DNA of 64,000 nt. Origin: Adiantum capillus-veneris (taxonomy: Eukaryota; Streptophyta; Polypodiopsida; Polypodiales; Pteridaceae). The stretch's first letter is position 1; each line of letters starts with the position of its first letter. The DNA lies in the NCBI GenBank assembly GCA_014529385.2, contig CM043942.1, positions 19,543,991-19,607,990 of the forward strand, in the 5' to 3' direction. The position numbers and the translations under genes are program-made. The notes below the pieces were generated by a model. That model saw nothing but the letters and a program-made list of their open reading frames with translations. It ran no database searches and was not told the origin of the DNA. This document shows positions 1 through 10,735 of the stretch, piece after piece.

Positions 1-1
1 G

Positions 2-205
2 TTGAGGCTTCATGTCCAAAGCTATGTCGAGAAAGAAGACTTCTTCATCTCTTCTCTCCAACATGAGGATGCTATCCTAGGGGCACCATGGTTTAACCGC
101 ATGGCTGTCAACATGAAGTTCCCTGAAAGGAGAATCTACTTCACCTACAGGGAAAAGAACATGTATATAGATGCTAATGAGTCTGGTCTACTATACCACT
201 TGTAA
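2..205 (+). pseudogene. gypsy aspartic protease C-terminal fragment
   Basis: The 67-residue frame contains the ILGAPW segment and a following strand typical of the C-terminal half of retropepsins of gypsy elements. The catalytic Asp motif would lie upstream of the window. The frame ends in a stop at 203-205 where an intact polyprotein would continue. It is inactive as seen. Confidence 0.6.
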
Positions 206-228
206 ATCCTTCTGCTTTTGATAAATCA

Positions 229-1183
229 ATGAAGAGCTCAGTTTCTGTGTACATGGTTTTTGTCAAAGAGTCCCTAAAAGGTCCTAATGTTTCATCAGAT
301 GTAAATGGTAGGAATCAAGAAGAGTTAGACTTGTCTAATTTTCTAAAAGGATTCCAAGATGTGTTCATCGATGATATCCCCCAACCAAGAGCCATGCTTC
401 AATCGTCTAATGGAGAAATATTTAGACCATACCACAAATTCATTGGAGTGTTCTTTGATGATATCATCATCTACTCCAAGTCCTTGGAGGAACACAAGCA
501 ACGTCTCCAAGTGATTTTTCAATCATTGAGGGAGAACAAACTTTTTCTCAATTAAAAGAAAAGCAAAATTTTCTTTCAAGAGATTCAATACTTAGGTCAT
601 ATTATCTCTCAAGATGGTATCCGTATGGATCCATTGAAGTTAGAGGTAATAAAAGCATGGCCTAATCCAAGGAATCTACATTAGCTAAGAAGCTTTATTG
701 GTATGTGTGCATATTATAGACGCTTCATAGCAAAATTTTCTCAAATAGTAGGACCATTACATAACAAAGAAGAACGTTAAGTATTCATGGACTACTCAGG
801 AGCAAAATGCTTTTGACAAGCTCAAAGATAAGATCACTTCCCAACCAGTCCTCATGCTTTCGGATCTCTCAAAGCCATCTGAGGTCCAATGTGATGCTTG
901 TGGTGATTGCCTTGGAGCAGTCTTGCTTCAAGAAGGGCATGCCATAGCATATGAGATTCGAAGGCTCAATACGAATGAATGGGTCTTAGGCATTTAACAA
1001 AAAGAACTCTTAGTTGTTCTACATACCCTCGACACATGGAAGCACTATTTATTGGGGACTCCATTTATTCAACGAACCGATCACCAAAGTCTCAAGTACT
1101 TCATGACGCAAACCAAGCTTTTCGAGACAAACAAATGAGGTGGAAAATTTTTCTTTCGCAATTTATCATCCATCGTGTTAAAT
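229..1183 (+). pseudogene. gypsy reverse transcriptase and RNase H remnant
   Basis: The frame at 229-555 joins the protease-RT linker (FQDVFIDDIP) directly to the RT active-site strand (VFFDDIIIYSK). About 130 residues of RT fingers and palm are missing, so an internal deletion is inferred near 430. The thumb (YLGHIISQDGI) follows past a stop. RNase H pieces (CDACGDCLGAVLLQ, then TDHQSLKYF) continue to about 1180 with frame changes. The FFDD pair is kept but the enzyme cannot fold. Confidence 0.8.
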
Positions 1184-2027
1184 AGAGATCCTAGAATGAC
1201 CAGTAATTTGTGGAAAGGTCTCTTTGAAAATCTAGGCACAAGATTGAATTTCTCTTTGGCCTATCACCCACAAACAGATGACCAAAGTGAGATAGCCAAT
1301 CTTACAGGACTCAATCTACTAAAGACTTATGTTATCAAAGTAGATCAACGCTCACAATGGGAAAAGTATTAACCTCTCGTGGAGTATGCGTACAATAATA
1401 TTGTACATACTTCTACGAGAAAAGCACCTTTTTAAATCATTGAGGGAAGACCTAAAAGTACCTTGCTACTTAAAATACATGGGAAGATCTTCGATGTCGA
1501 TGAGTTTAGCCGTGACCTACAAGAATCTTTTCAAAAGATTAAGGAGGCTATATCCATCTCTAAACAAAGGCAAAAAGCTGATGCTGACAAGCACATAAGG
1601 GCCTTAACGTTCAAAGAAAATGATTGGGTCTTACTTAAGTTTCCCAAGGCTCGATTAAGGCAAACGACGAGCAAAAATCCTATGAGCCATCAAAAGTATT
1701 ATGCTAAACTAGCAAAAAGATACTATGGTCCTTTTCAAATTTTAAAGACAATCAATGAAATGGCTTATCAATGCAAGTTGCCCAACCATTGGATCATACA
1801 CAATGCTTTTCATGGGAGCCTACTTAAGCCCTACAAAGGAGAGCCGCCAAGTGAACCAATTATTGAAGACCCTCCTGAAATTGAAGACCAAGAAGAGGTG
1901 CTACAACCCGAAGCTATCCTTCGGCGCATGAAGACAAGGTACTAAGACATGGTAAGATTATTCGACGGTATCTTCTTAAGTTCAAAAATTATCCTTTTGA
2001 AGATGCTAGATGGGTGCAAGGAATATA
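1184..2027 (+). pseudogene. gypsy integrase C-terminal half with chromodomain-like tail
   Basis: Homology restarts in the middle of the integrase core (LAYHPQTDDQSE, the region before the last catalytic Glu), so the zinc finger and first Asp residues are deleted. The longest open piece (1463-1945) holds the core end and the GPF-type C-terminal domain (RYYGPFQILKTI). After a frameshift near 1940, a chromodomain-like tail (LLKFKNYPFEDARWV) ends at a stop at 2025-2027. Confidence 0.8.
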
Positions 2028-2420
2028 GCTTAAGGATAGTATGAACGTTGTCAATGCTTACAATGCCACATTAGAGTAAGCAAATGTACAAATTTCTTCA
2101 AAATGACCAATGTTTTTGTCTTATAAGACTAATTCTCTTTTTACTGTGCACAAATTTAAGCAGTATGCATGCTTATACTTATGTTTGTGATGACGACGTC
2201 TCTCAAACACCAAGTAGAATTTGTCACTCTACTTGGGAATGAAATGGACTAAAGAGCAGACATGCTTGTGGCAGCTATGTCTCCCAAGCACCAAATGGAT
2301 TAGTCATCCATTTTGGAGTGATGTCGTAGGGTAAAAAGGGATCCTCTACCCGCTAAGAAACATTGACTAATGACTAAGGCTTTATCTCTTCTACCTCATG
2401 TCGAGGACGACTATGATTTA

Positions 2421-2430
2421 AAGCGAGAGG
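2421..2430 (+). other. polypurine tract
   Basis: AAGCGAGAGG lies three bases before the TG that opens the LTR at 2434. A purine run here primes plus-strand DNA synthesis in LTR elements. The assignment rests on position. Confidence 0.6.
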
Positions 2431-2734
2431 TAATGTCCTAAAATCTAATATCTAGCCAACCAAAATGATTTTCTCATATTAAAATGATCATTTAATGTGG
2501 GAAAATAGATGGGAACAAGGGTTAGAATATAGACATGTGCTTACGGGTCTATCTCAACACGGGGCCAATGGTAAAGGGGTCCAAATGAGAGATGGTCGGT
2601 CAAAGAGCAAGGCTAGCCAATGGAGCTTAAAGACCTTAGGGTTAACTTTATTAAAGACCTCCAATGGTTAGTGTTAAAAGTCCTTTGACCTTAGGTAAGC
2701 TAGGGCTATGCTTGATGTGGGAACCCGGCCCAAG

Positions 2735-2935
2735 CTCGAGGTGCTTGTCATGCCTGATGCTTGAGATGCTTGAGGTGCTTGATGACTAAGATGCTTGAGC
2801 TGCTTGTCATGCTTGCTAACTAAGATGCTTGAGGTGCTTGTCGTGCTTGCCAACTAGGGAGCTTGAGGTGCTTGTGGGAACACTACCCAAGCTTGAGGTG
2901 CTTTGTCGTGCTTGTTGACTAAGGTGCTTGTGTTC
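2735..2935 (+). repeat. degenerate GCTTGAGGTGCTTG minisatellite in the LTR
   Basis: Variants of GCTTGAGGTGCTTG and GACTAAGATGCTTG recur about ten times. The inverted LTR copy (about 31570-31690) has the same motif in fewer units, so copy number has changed between the two LTRs. Confidence 0.75.
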
Positions 2936-3000
2936 CAAAAGTCAACAACATCCCTACCAAGGAGGAGGCGAGCCCTAAAGCTAGGGGGATGAGAGAGAAC

Positions 3001-3022
3001 ACACACACACACACACACACAC
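3001..3022. repeat. (AC)n microsatellite
   Basis: A run of eleven AC units inside the 3' LTR. Confidence 0.95.
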
Positions 3023-4041
3023 AAGGTAAGCCAAGCCTCAAGAGGCAGCAAGGACACATGTCAAGCCCCTACCCATGTTGCCCTTAAGGTGTGCCTGAAT
3101 CCTATTGGATAACCCCCGAAGGGGTCCAATGATTATTTATTTGATTTAATTGATCGATTGCATTTATCAAGTCCTCTCTCTCAAAGGGGAAAGGGGGACA
3201 CTTGTCCCATGACTACCCTTGTTGCTTGATATGCCCCTTGCATGTGATTGGCTAGGCCTGGAGGAGTCCAATGAGCTTCAAGCATGAGCTACAAGGGGGG
3301 GTCGACCAAAGCAAGATGGGGGGCTGCTTGGGGGCTATACTCTCCCACACACACTCTCATTGTGTGAAGTTCAAAGTGCAAGAGCTCCATCTCCTTCTCC
3401 AAGGTAGTAGAGAAGTTGAGAGCCTGCACCAACACTCTTGGCTATGGAATGCAAATCCAACCAAGAGCCATGCTTCAATGCTTAAGCTTGCCATCTTCTG
3501 CATCTTCATTACTATGCTATTATGTATGCTAGCAAGAAGAGTGATGATGAGTGAGGAACTACTTCTTTCTCCTATGGAATGTTTCTTCTTCCTCTTCCCT
3601 ACCCTCATTCCCCACTAGCTCTCTCCACCTTCGAAGGTGTTTGAGGCCTTGGGATTGACGCTTGGGATAGTTAATGCTTTTTGCAAAGTTTATGTTATGC
3701 TCATGATGCATGAAGCTTTCCATCTTCATTGCATCAGCTAGGTCACAAGGAACACAAAGATTGTATTCTACCAAGTCTCTCTTGATGGGAGAATCTATAA
3801 TACAAATGCCTATTGGAGGGGGGACCGTCTCCACATAAATCCGGTCCTCAATTGTTGTCAAGTTCTCTAAACTCTCTCTCTTGCAAAGGTATTGTTCATG
3901 CCAAGTTAATTAAGTACTATGATTATGTTGCTACCGTCAATTAAGCTCACCCTCTATGCTCTCAAAGTAGTCTCACACAAACGTCTTCTCTAATTCTCTT
4001 AATTCGGCTACTCTCAAAGTCCATAGGCCATTTCCATTACA

Positions 4042-4572
4042 ATATCAACATAGTGTATAAAATTTATTTATAACTCACTAGAGTATGCTAAATGAGTTAC
4101 CACATCTAAGAGTAAACAACCCCACCATAACTGGTGACCGAGGTTGAGAACATGATCTAAACATGCATTGCATGATGGTAAGCAAAATACAAATAGAGAG
4201 ATAACCTTCCCAATTTGATTGCTTGGTGCTAAAATGCGTGCTTAGCATATCCTTTAGCACAAGATTAACACTTGTAATCTGCATATTCTCGTTAGATAAC
4301 TGGTAGTACTGAAATGTGTATCTTCACTGTCTACAGACAGTCCTCTAAAATGACTGATAAACAGGGATCACAATTCCTTGCAACATTGTTGAGTAATCAA
4401 CAATGGTAGGAAAAAACCATCTTGGTTAACATTAGTCAACTAATCGACCAACACCTACCAAACTGAGCCATGATCTCTATTGGTGATTGGTAGATCCACA
4501 ATTAGTCTCATAGAGATATTGCACATATAGTGTGAAATGCTTTAGAAGCTACTAATGTCAAGAATGCCTCGG
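4042..4572. other. no gene recognised
   Basis: AT-rich DNA after the LTR. I see no conserved coding motif, RNA gene or terminal repeat. Confidence 0.5.
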
Positions 4573-5780
4573 CTAAACACTAGGGCCCATAACACCTATT
4601 GTGCATGCATTTAGCAAAAACAGATCTGAACCTGCATATCCATGACCATACTTGCCAATGCTTATGGCTAATGTTATGCTCATAACCCACTGGGAAAGAA
4701 TTGAATACTTTTCCCGGCAATTACATGAAAGTCGTGTTAAGTTAGTGGAACTAGAATAAAATGTGAAAATTAATCATATGTAGGTGCCAACGATATAACA
4801 TACGTAAAAAACCATCCGTTAAAGTTGTTTAGAAATACTTGTAACCTTAGCAAGTCTTACTAGGTATCTAACAAATTATGGCCACTGAAAGTGTTCCCGA
4901 TATGATGTGCTCAAAATGGTCTAACAAACGGATGCGACCAGCACCTAGGGACTCAGTCATGACACACAATTGAAATAACGAGTGCCAGTGTCAATCCCAG
5001 AGACTCATATTCTCCACATGTGAAATATGTCTCATATAAGGATGTCCAAAAAAATGACATCCATCAAGTACGAGGTGGAGAGATAACTGTAAACACTCAG
5101 TTACATGAGTGAGAGGAACCCTCATAAACTTTACTCCACACTGGCAAGACCGAACTCCATGAGTTCCTAAACCATTTCGCTCCTCTTTTGACCTACCACA
5201 TAGGTTTTTAACTGCATAATGCAAACATGTATTTGGGACTCTTCGACCCAAAATTCTTTGCTCCTACATGACCTTGTCATGTCTTTAGAGCAAAATGGAT
5301 GAAAGCATACAAGCTAGACATCCCACTTAGAAAAATCAATTGAAGAATATTAAAAAATGAAATAAAACCAAACCATATGGGTACTTGGAGGTTGAACATA
5401 GTGCACTTCCTCGTAGTGAAATGTAGATGACCAAATTTCCTACTTGAAAAGGCCTAGTAACACTAATTGAAAGATTAGTGAAAATCAAGAAGTACTGCAC
5501 CCTGGGTGTTGCCTTTGCAATCCAAACCCTTGAGTCAAAATCTTGTAAAGCCAAAGCCCTTGGTTAAACTCTGTATGCAAACTACTAAAACTAGCAGCCA
5601 ACGGTGACGAACATAGTCTACCGTGTCTAATAGTGATCGAAATCAACTTGGAAAGTTGAACTTGTCCACTACCCCTTGGAAAATTGCGGGCTTCTTTCCT
5701 TGAAAATACAATTGTGATGAGATCAAACTGTGATCATCAAGACCTATGGAGTGATTGTATATTAGCTAGGTCATGCCCCT
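4573..5780. repeat. dispersed repeat, left copy (inverted relative to 62830-64000)
   Basis: It starts TAAACACTAGGGCCCATAAC and shares many blocks in order with the reverse complement of the window's right end, for example TGCGACCAGCACCTAGGGAC, GACATCCATCAAGTACGAG and GATCAAACTGTGATC. Short indels separate the blocks. No transposon protein is seen in either copy, so the type is unknown; a non-autonomous element is possible. Confidence 0.75.
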
Positions 5781-8233
5781 GAAAATACCACTCCTAGAGA
5801 CATAATCATTGCTACAACAAGCAACAAATCTTCTCAAGTTGGAATCTTATTCACAACTAGATCGTGAAAGAATCTTATCTCTCCATGAATAGAAGAGAAA
5901 GATGTTTAGCACACCAAATAAGGTAGTCATACTAGCATTTCTTGGGTGTTCAAATAAGAGATCCTCTGCTTTGTGGCTCACTTGATCTATTCATGTCGTC
6001 CCATCAATTAGGTGCTAAATATTAGGCCATGCCTACTTGCGACCCACAAAAAGTTTCATCTACATGGGCTGCACCTTGTGCATAGAGACAATGATCTAAA
6101 GTGCCCACCGCTGCAAACATATACAATGGTCATAAGGCAATCTACCAACCTCAATTCTTCCTAAATAGAGTAGTTGATGGTATAGTGGAAGCATAAACGA
6201 TGATTTAGTGGAAAGGACCCCACCGTACTGGCATGCATGTCAAAGAAACAAAGTGATGAGCCCTTTGCTTTAACGATGGTCTCAACAATTTGAGTCGTGC
6301 AATACGTGCCTTGCACGATTTTTAATGGCATGGATACATCACGGTTCGTTGTTGCCAAATGTAAATGTAGGCTTATATGCTATTATTTCCAATTTACCAA
6401 ATTTGTGTGCCATTATCCTTGATTCTAAGTCAATGGATATGACTTTTGCATGGAATAGAATCCTTGCTTTTCATTAAAATTGTCAAAGCACTTGATTTGC
6501 ACAATAGAAAAATCATATCCAATTCAAAGTTTAAACACCAAAAGAAAAGAGGAACTTGAAATTGGCTAATCGTATTGCCGCTCCATGGCCAATGGTCCTG
6601 CATTTCAGAAGTAGATGCCCATTTGAAGCTGGCTCATAGCCATCTATGTTTATGAATTTGACTCATAGCCATGTATACTTTATGCCCTCAATGGCTTGGT
6701 TTGTACTGACCTCCAAGAAAACATCAGGTAGACATGTTACCAAGTTTCCCCAAGTTCGTATGCTAATAGCATATTCCAAACTTTAGAAACTTCTATGCAA
6801 CATGCCCGAAAGTGAAACCTTTCGCAGAAGTCCATAGTAAATATGATACATAAGAGAGCATAAGTGCTCATAGCTAACATTCGCTCCTATTGACACACAA
6901 ATGCCAAAGCAAAAGAGAATCGACCTTGTCAATCTTTCATAAAGAACCGGCCTTGCCGAATCATGTAGGTGATTGAGATTACCCAATATTGCAAGAGATA
7001 GCTCATGAAGCTTAGCTATCAAATGTCAGCTAACTGCCAAACATTGCTTGACCGAAGCAATATTTGCTTGTCAAGTTGGCATGGTAAAAACTTCTGCAAG
7101 ATTAGTTCAAAATTGTAAACTATAACTTGCTTACCAACTTGCTTGAATTGACACCTTTGGTGCTAGAATTAGTAGCATTTCTTGGTGTGGTTTACTTGTC
7201 AATTGTCACCACTTGTCGACCTTGTTGAGTAGGATACCATATTGAAAGCATAAAAATATCGACAATAATTTCACAAACAAAACATACCTGAGCTGCCCAA
7301 TGTTGCTTTGTAAGTATTCGTTGCTAATTTTGGCTTGGCGACAATGGGTCGATCACAATCAGTTATGCCTGCATCAAGTGCAGAAAACTTGCCTAGGATT
7401 CAGGACCTGGCAAATCTAAAGCTGCGAACTAGAGAAGTAGATGCATGTGGACTTCTTGGAATTAATGATCGGCCTTGCCTATTGCCTTTGCCTTCCAAGT
7501 CATTAGCCATGCTTGAATCGCTTTTACTGCTAGGCAATGTTGCCTTGTTCAAGGTTGAGGAGCGTCATTGAGACCCTTGTATGCGTTATCCTTGTCGAAG
7601 CCTCACATGCCTTGCATGTATTTGAACCGAGTTAAATAGACATGACCAAGTTTTGGAAATGTCAAAATTGATTGTGGAGACAACGGTGCTATCTTCATCA
7701 AGTTTGTATAGTGTTTCTGCAAAATAAACTCAAAATAGAATTAGAATATAAATAAACCAACAAAATTGTGACCTTGTCGTGTCTCTTTGGTTTAGTAATG
7801 AGAAAGGAACCCCGTACCTTGCATGGATTCTTAGGACCATTTGTTGCCATCATAGTTCTTTTTCTGATGCCATGCATAGTAGAAACCGCCCTTCTTGGAG
7901 TCTCGTAGCCTTCCGAAACTCGTGAATTATGCTTGCAGCTTACCATAACTTTGCCATCAGATAGTGTTTGCTGACAATTTTGGCAAATCCATTACCATTG
8001 CCATACTCTGAGCTACACTATTTGTCGGTTTTCTAGATGCAACCTTGCAGCTTTGAGGGCGTCATGTTAAGCAATTTATGTATGCTATTGCATAATTGCT
8101 GCATGCAAGTGTTTATGGTGTTCGCCACCACGTATCGTACATGTTGTCCATTCCTGCACCTTGCTTGCTTTCCATGCTCGATGACTACGGATGTGGGATG
8201 GGCTCACTCAACATCAGAGCGATGCTTTACCAA
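5781..8233. other. no gene recognised
   Basis: Short open frames (for example 6783-7022 minus, 7335-7571 plus, 7698-7946 minus, 8037-8405 plus) show no domain I recognise and no consistent splice pattern. The region looks like decayed repeat or intergenic DNA. Confidence 0.5.
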
Positions 8234-8635
8234 TCATTTGCTTGACTTTAAGGACGTCATCTCCTCCTCTGTATCCTCTTCCTCTGCATCCCATGATGCT
8301 GAAAACGCAACTCCCATCAAGAATCTTCTACTCTTGGTGCGGGATGGGCGCCCTAAGGGTGACCTTACTTCATCGGTCGTTATTGCTATGGGACGAGCCT
8401 CATAAAAAAATGAGGGGTCCCCAAAATAGGGCATCCCTTTGTTGAACATATGAAAAATCCGTTTCACCTTGCAGTGATGGAGGTGAGAAAAAACACTCAT
8501 ACCGGGCGCCATAGGCCATGGATGATCTCCCACTTTGGATCCATGCTCGTCCCTTTTGATGTAGTCAGCCCGAGCTGCTTCATCCATGCAAGAGGTTGCT
8601 CTCGCGTTGATTGCTGCTGCCTCGAACCTTGCCAT
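8234..8635 (-). CDS. hypothetical protein, candidate small host gene (133 aa)
   Basis: The ATG at 8635-8633 opens a 133-codon frame that runs to a stop at 8234. It is the first in-frame ATG after a long CT tract, and CT-rich leaders are common in plant genes. The product begins MARFEAAAINARATS, has a mixed middle containing MFNKGMPYFGDPSFF, and ends in an acidic tail (DAEEEDTEEEMTSLKSSK). No signal peptide or membrane segment is seen and I do not recognise a family. A TATA-like box lies 219 bp upstream. An upstream ATG at 8775 would produce an overlapping frame through the CT repeat and could reduce translation. It may instead be a chance frame. Confidence 0.35.
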   Translation of the reverse strand: MARFEAAAINARATSCMDEAARADYIKRDEHGSKVGDHPWPMAPGMSVFSHLHHCKVKRIFHMFNKGMPYFGDPSFFYEARPIAITTDEVRSPLGRPSRTKSRRFLMGVAFSASWDAEEEDTEEEMTSLKSSK

Positions 8636-8637
8636 AG

Positions 8638-8642
<5 letters not shown>

Positions 8643-8727
<85 letters not shown>
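8643..8727. repeat. (GA)n microsatellite, about 42 units
   Basis: An almost perfect GA run, read as CT on the minus strand where it would form most of the leader of the candidate gene at 8234-8635. Open frames through it encode only Ser-Leu or Arg-Glu repeats. Confidence 0.95.
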
Positions 8728-8728
<1 letters not shown>

Positions 8729-8853
8729 ATGCATCGCCATGCACAAGCACCATGACCCTTCTCCTTCCCTACCATGGTTGCCCTGAGCCCCTAAGCTTTG
8801 ATACAGATGTGAGACCGTGGGGAACTAGCACATGCAACTCTCCACCCAACCTC

Positions 8854-8864
8854 GCTATATATAG
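8854..8864 (-). promoter_or_regulatory. TATA-like box
   Basis: GCTATATATAG on plus, CTATATATAGC on minus. It sits 219 bp upstream of the ATG at 8635. Being near-palindromic, it does not prove direction. A second AT-rich motif (TATAAATATAG) lies at 8876-8886. Confidence 0.35.
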
Positions 8865-8886
8865 TCTCGTAGACGTATAAATATAG

Positions 8887-10025
8887 CACCCCTTGACCAC
8901 ATGTGAGTTCTAGCCCTTGGCCCTGGCCCTTGGCCTGACACAAAGGAACTTTCGACATACTTTAATAATCTCCTAAAGGTGAGAGTAAGGAGGGCACCAT
9001 CATGACTGAAAAAATAGAACATACGCTGTGAGAAGATGAGTAATAACAACTATCCTTCTTGCCAAAGACGGATGAAGTTCTACACATCTTTAGATCCTTT
9101 TGTTGGAATGTTGGATGGTCTGTTTAAAGAAGCATCCAAAATATTGTTGCACACTTCTCCACAAGATCTCTTTTCTGTTTTAGTCATTGCACTTTCTTTT
9201 GGATTCTAAACAATGGTTTTCTCAAGAAAAGTTTGATAAAGAAAAGCATCTCACGGTGGATGCTCCAATGTTGACTCACACATCTAGCATGACTCATAAA
9301 CCAAACTATGGTTTTGTAGAGCATAAGCACTAGAAAACCAGTAGACATGTGCATGGAGACCTTAGAAACTACCCCTTGAAATTTTAGAACAAGGAAGTTG
9401 CACATAAATGATATTATATAATGCACACAAAATGCTCATTACTAAAACCCATGCAAAATTGTACCACACCTACTAGGAAGTAGAAATGTGGCTCTATTCC
9501 TTTTGAAAATTTAAAAAGAACCAGATATTAGATTTGGTCTTGTCTTTGTGGATTTATGATTTGCTCTTGGATTAGCAGCCATTAGTCATTCATTGATTAG
9601 AATTACTTGTTGCATCCAAGAAAGGTTTTGCTTTCTTTGTAAGAGCCTGTTTAGTGAAAGGAAGGAGAATAAAATGAGAAGCCTGGTTGATCTTGGAATG
9701 TGGTCGATGATTCAAGTCTGCAATATAGAACATTGCTTCTTCAGAAGAGAACAAAAAGTCATGTAGCTTACTACTAGTCTACCATATGTGTGATTGCAGA
9801 GTCTAAACCCTATAGTCCCTCTAGTTTCTTGAGTAGTAGTACTCAAGTGAGGTGTTGTGATCCTCTACAACCCTTTTTTTTTTCCAACATCAAGCAAAAA
9901 GTTGTAGAAAAAGAGAAAATGATAGAATTTAAGTTACATAGATGATGACAACTTTGTACCTCGGGTAGGATTGAAAAAGTTTTATCCTAATAGATTGGGA
10001 GAAAAGTAATGAAGGGATTAGTAAT

Positions 10026-10026
<1 letters not shown>
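8887..10026. other. no gene recognised
   Basis: No conserved coding motif seen. A poly-T run near 9870 and short minus-strand frames (9184-9426) look incidental. Confidence 0.5.

Positions 10027-10059
<33 letters not shown>
10027..10059. repeat. (GA)n microsatellite
   Basis: About 16 GA units at the left edge of the GC-rich island. Confidence 0.95.
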
Positions 10060-10062
<3 letters not shown>

Positions 10063-10540
10063 AGGCTACGGAGTGGGGGAGTGATATGTGTACGAGGGCG
10101 CGTACGTAGCTACGGGGGTGGGGGGCTGGAGCCTGGCGGTGATCGGAGGGGGGGCGGGTGCAGCGCGTGGAGAGAGAGAGAGGGGCTTGCGACCAGCACG
10201 CGACCCCCCGCGCTGCCTCGTTGCCCACCCGCCTTCCTTTTCCTGTTTGGCTCTCTCAAGACTCTCTAATCCCTTTTGTGTCAAACCCTCCGTCGACCCT
10301 GGCCCGCCACCCCGAAAATTGGATCGCTCGATTCTCCACCCGACTCAGTTGGACTGCTCAACTCTGGTCCCATTTAGAGCGCCTTCCCATACTCGATTCT
10401 CCACCCGACTCAGTTGGACTGCTCAACTCTGGTCCCATTTAGAGCGCCTTCCCAACTGCTCAACTCTGGTCCCATTTAAAGCGTCGCCCCTCTCCTAGAC
10501 GGTCCTTCAAAATAGAAGGCCCTCCAAAAGGTATGTGCGT
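10060..10540 (+). other. GC-rich island with a possible first exon and splice donor
   Basis: This stretch is markedly richer in G and C than its surroundings and contains several CpG, G-run and C-run segments. It ends at CCAAAAGGTATGTGCG, where AAAG/GTATGT at 10530/10531 is a near-consensus plant splice donor. It could be the promoter and leader exon of a plus-strand gene, but no coding exon is recognised downstream. ORFs within it are low complexity. Confidence 0.35.
10327..10483 (+). repeat. 65-bp tandem repeat, 2.4 copies
   Basis: Units 10327-10391 and 10392-10456 are nearly identical (both contain ACCCGACTCAGTTGGACTGC). A partial third unit (AACTCTGGTCCCATTTAAAG) runs to 10483. Confidence 0.95.
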
Positions 10541-10699
10541 GCGTTGTTATGGAGCCCTTCTGGTTGCATCTTCCATGCTCTCAGCGGCTTTGGCATTGGA
10601 GTGGCTCTATTGAATTAAACTAGAGTGCATCGTTAGCTGCATTGTGAGTAGGAGATGACAATATAAGATAGACTAATAGTTCTAGTTTTGTTTGACATA

Positions 10700-10703
<4 letters not shown>

Positions 10704-10731
<28 letters not shown>
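10704..10731. repeat. (GA)n microsatellite
   Basis: About 14 GA units. The flanking DNA, 10541-10880, holds nothing else I recognise. Confidence 0.95.

Positions 10732-10735
<4 letters not shown>

Larger units (their letters stand above)
1..4041 (+). mobile_element. Ty3/gypsy retrotransposon, 3' part (5' end outside window)
   Basis: Protease, reverse transcriptase, RNase H and integrase remnants follow in gypsy order, then a purine-rich tract and a long 3' LTR. Internal deletions have removed the RT fingers and palm start and the integrase N-terminal half, and several frameshifts and stops break the frame. The element is dead. Its LTR has a second, inverted copy at 18675-31882, which fixes the LTR end. 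Confidence 0.85.
2434..4041 (+). repeat. 3' LTR of the gypsy element (1608 bp)
   Basis: It begins TGTCC and ends CCATTACA. The right end is supported by the inverted second copy, whose similarity stops at the same CCATTACA. ORFs inside it are not recognised as genes. The 5' LTR is outside the window, so no target duplication can be read. Confidence 0.7.

Noticed and set aside
3271-3861. Open frames inside the 1.6-kb LTR (also 30585-31098)
   Set aside because: They repeat in both LTR copies on both strands with no domain; treated as non-coding LTR DNA.
8586-8786. Open frames of Arg-Glu or Ser-Leu repeats through GA/CT tracts (also 16359-16698, 10009-10269)
   Set aside because: They are microsatellite translations with no conserved flanking protein; only the 8234-8635 part below the tract was kept as a candidate.
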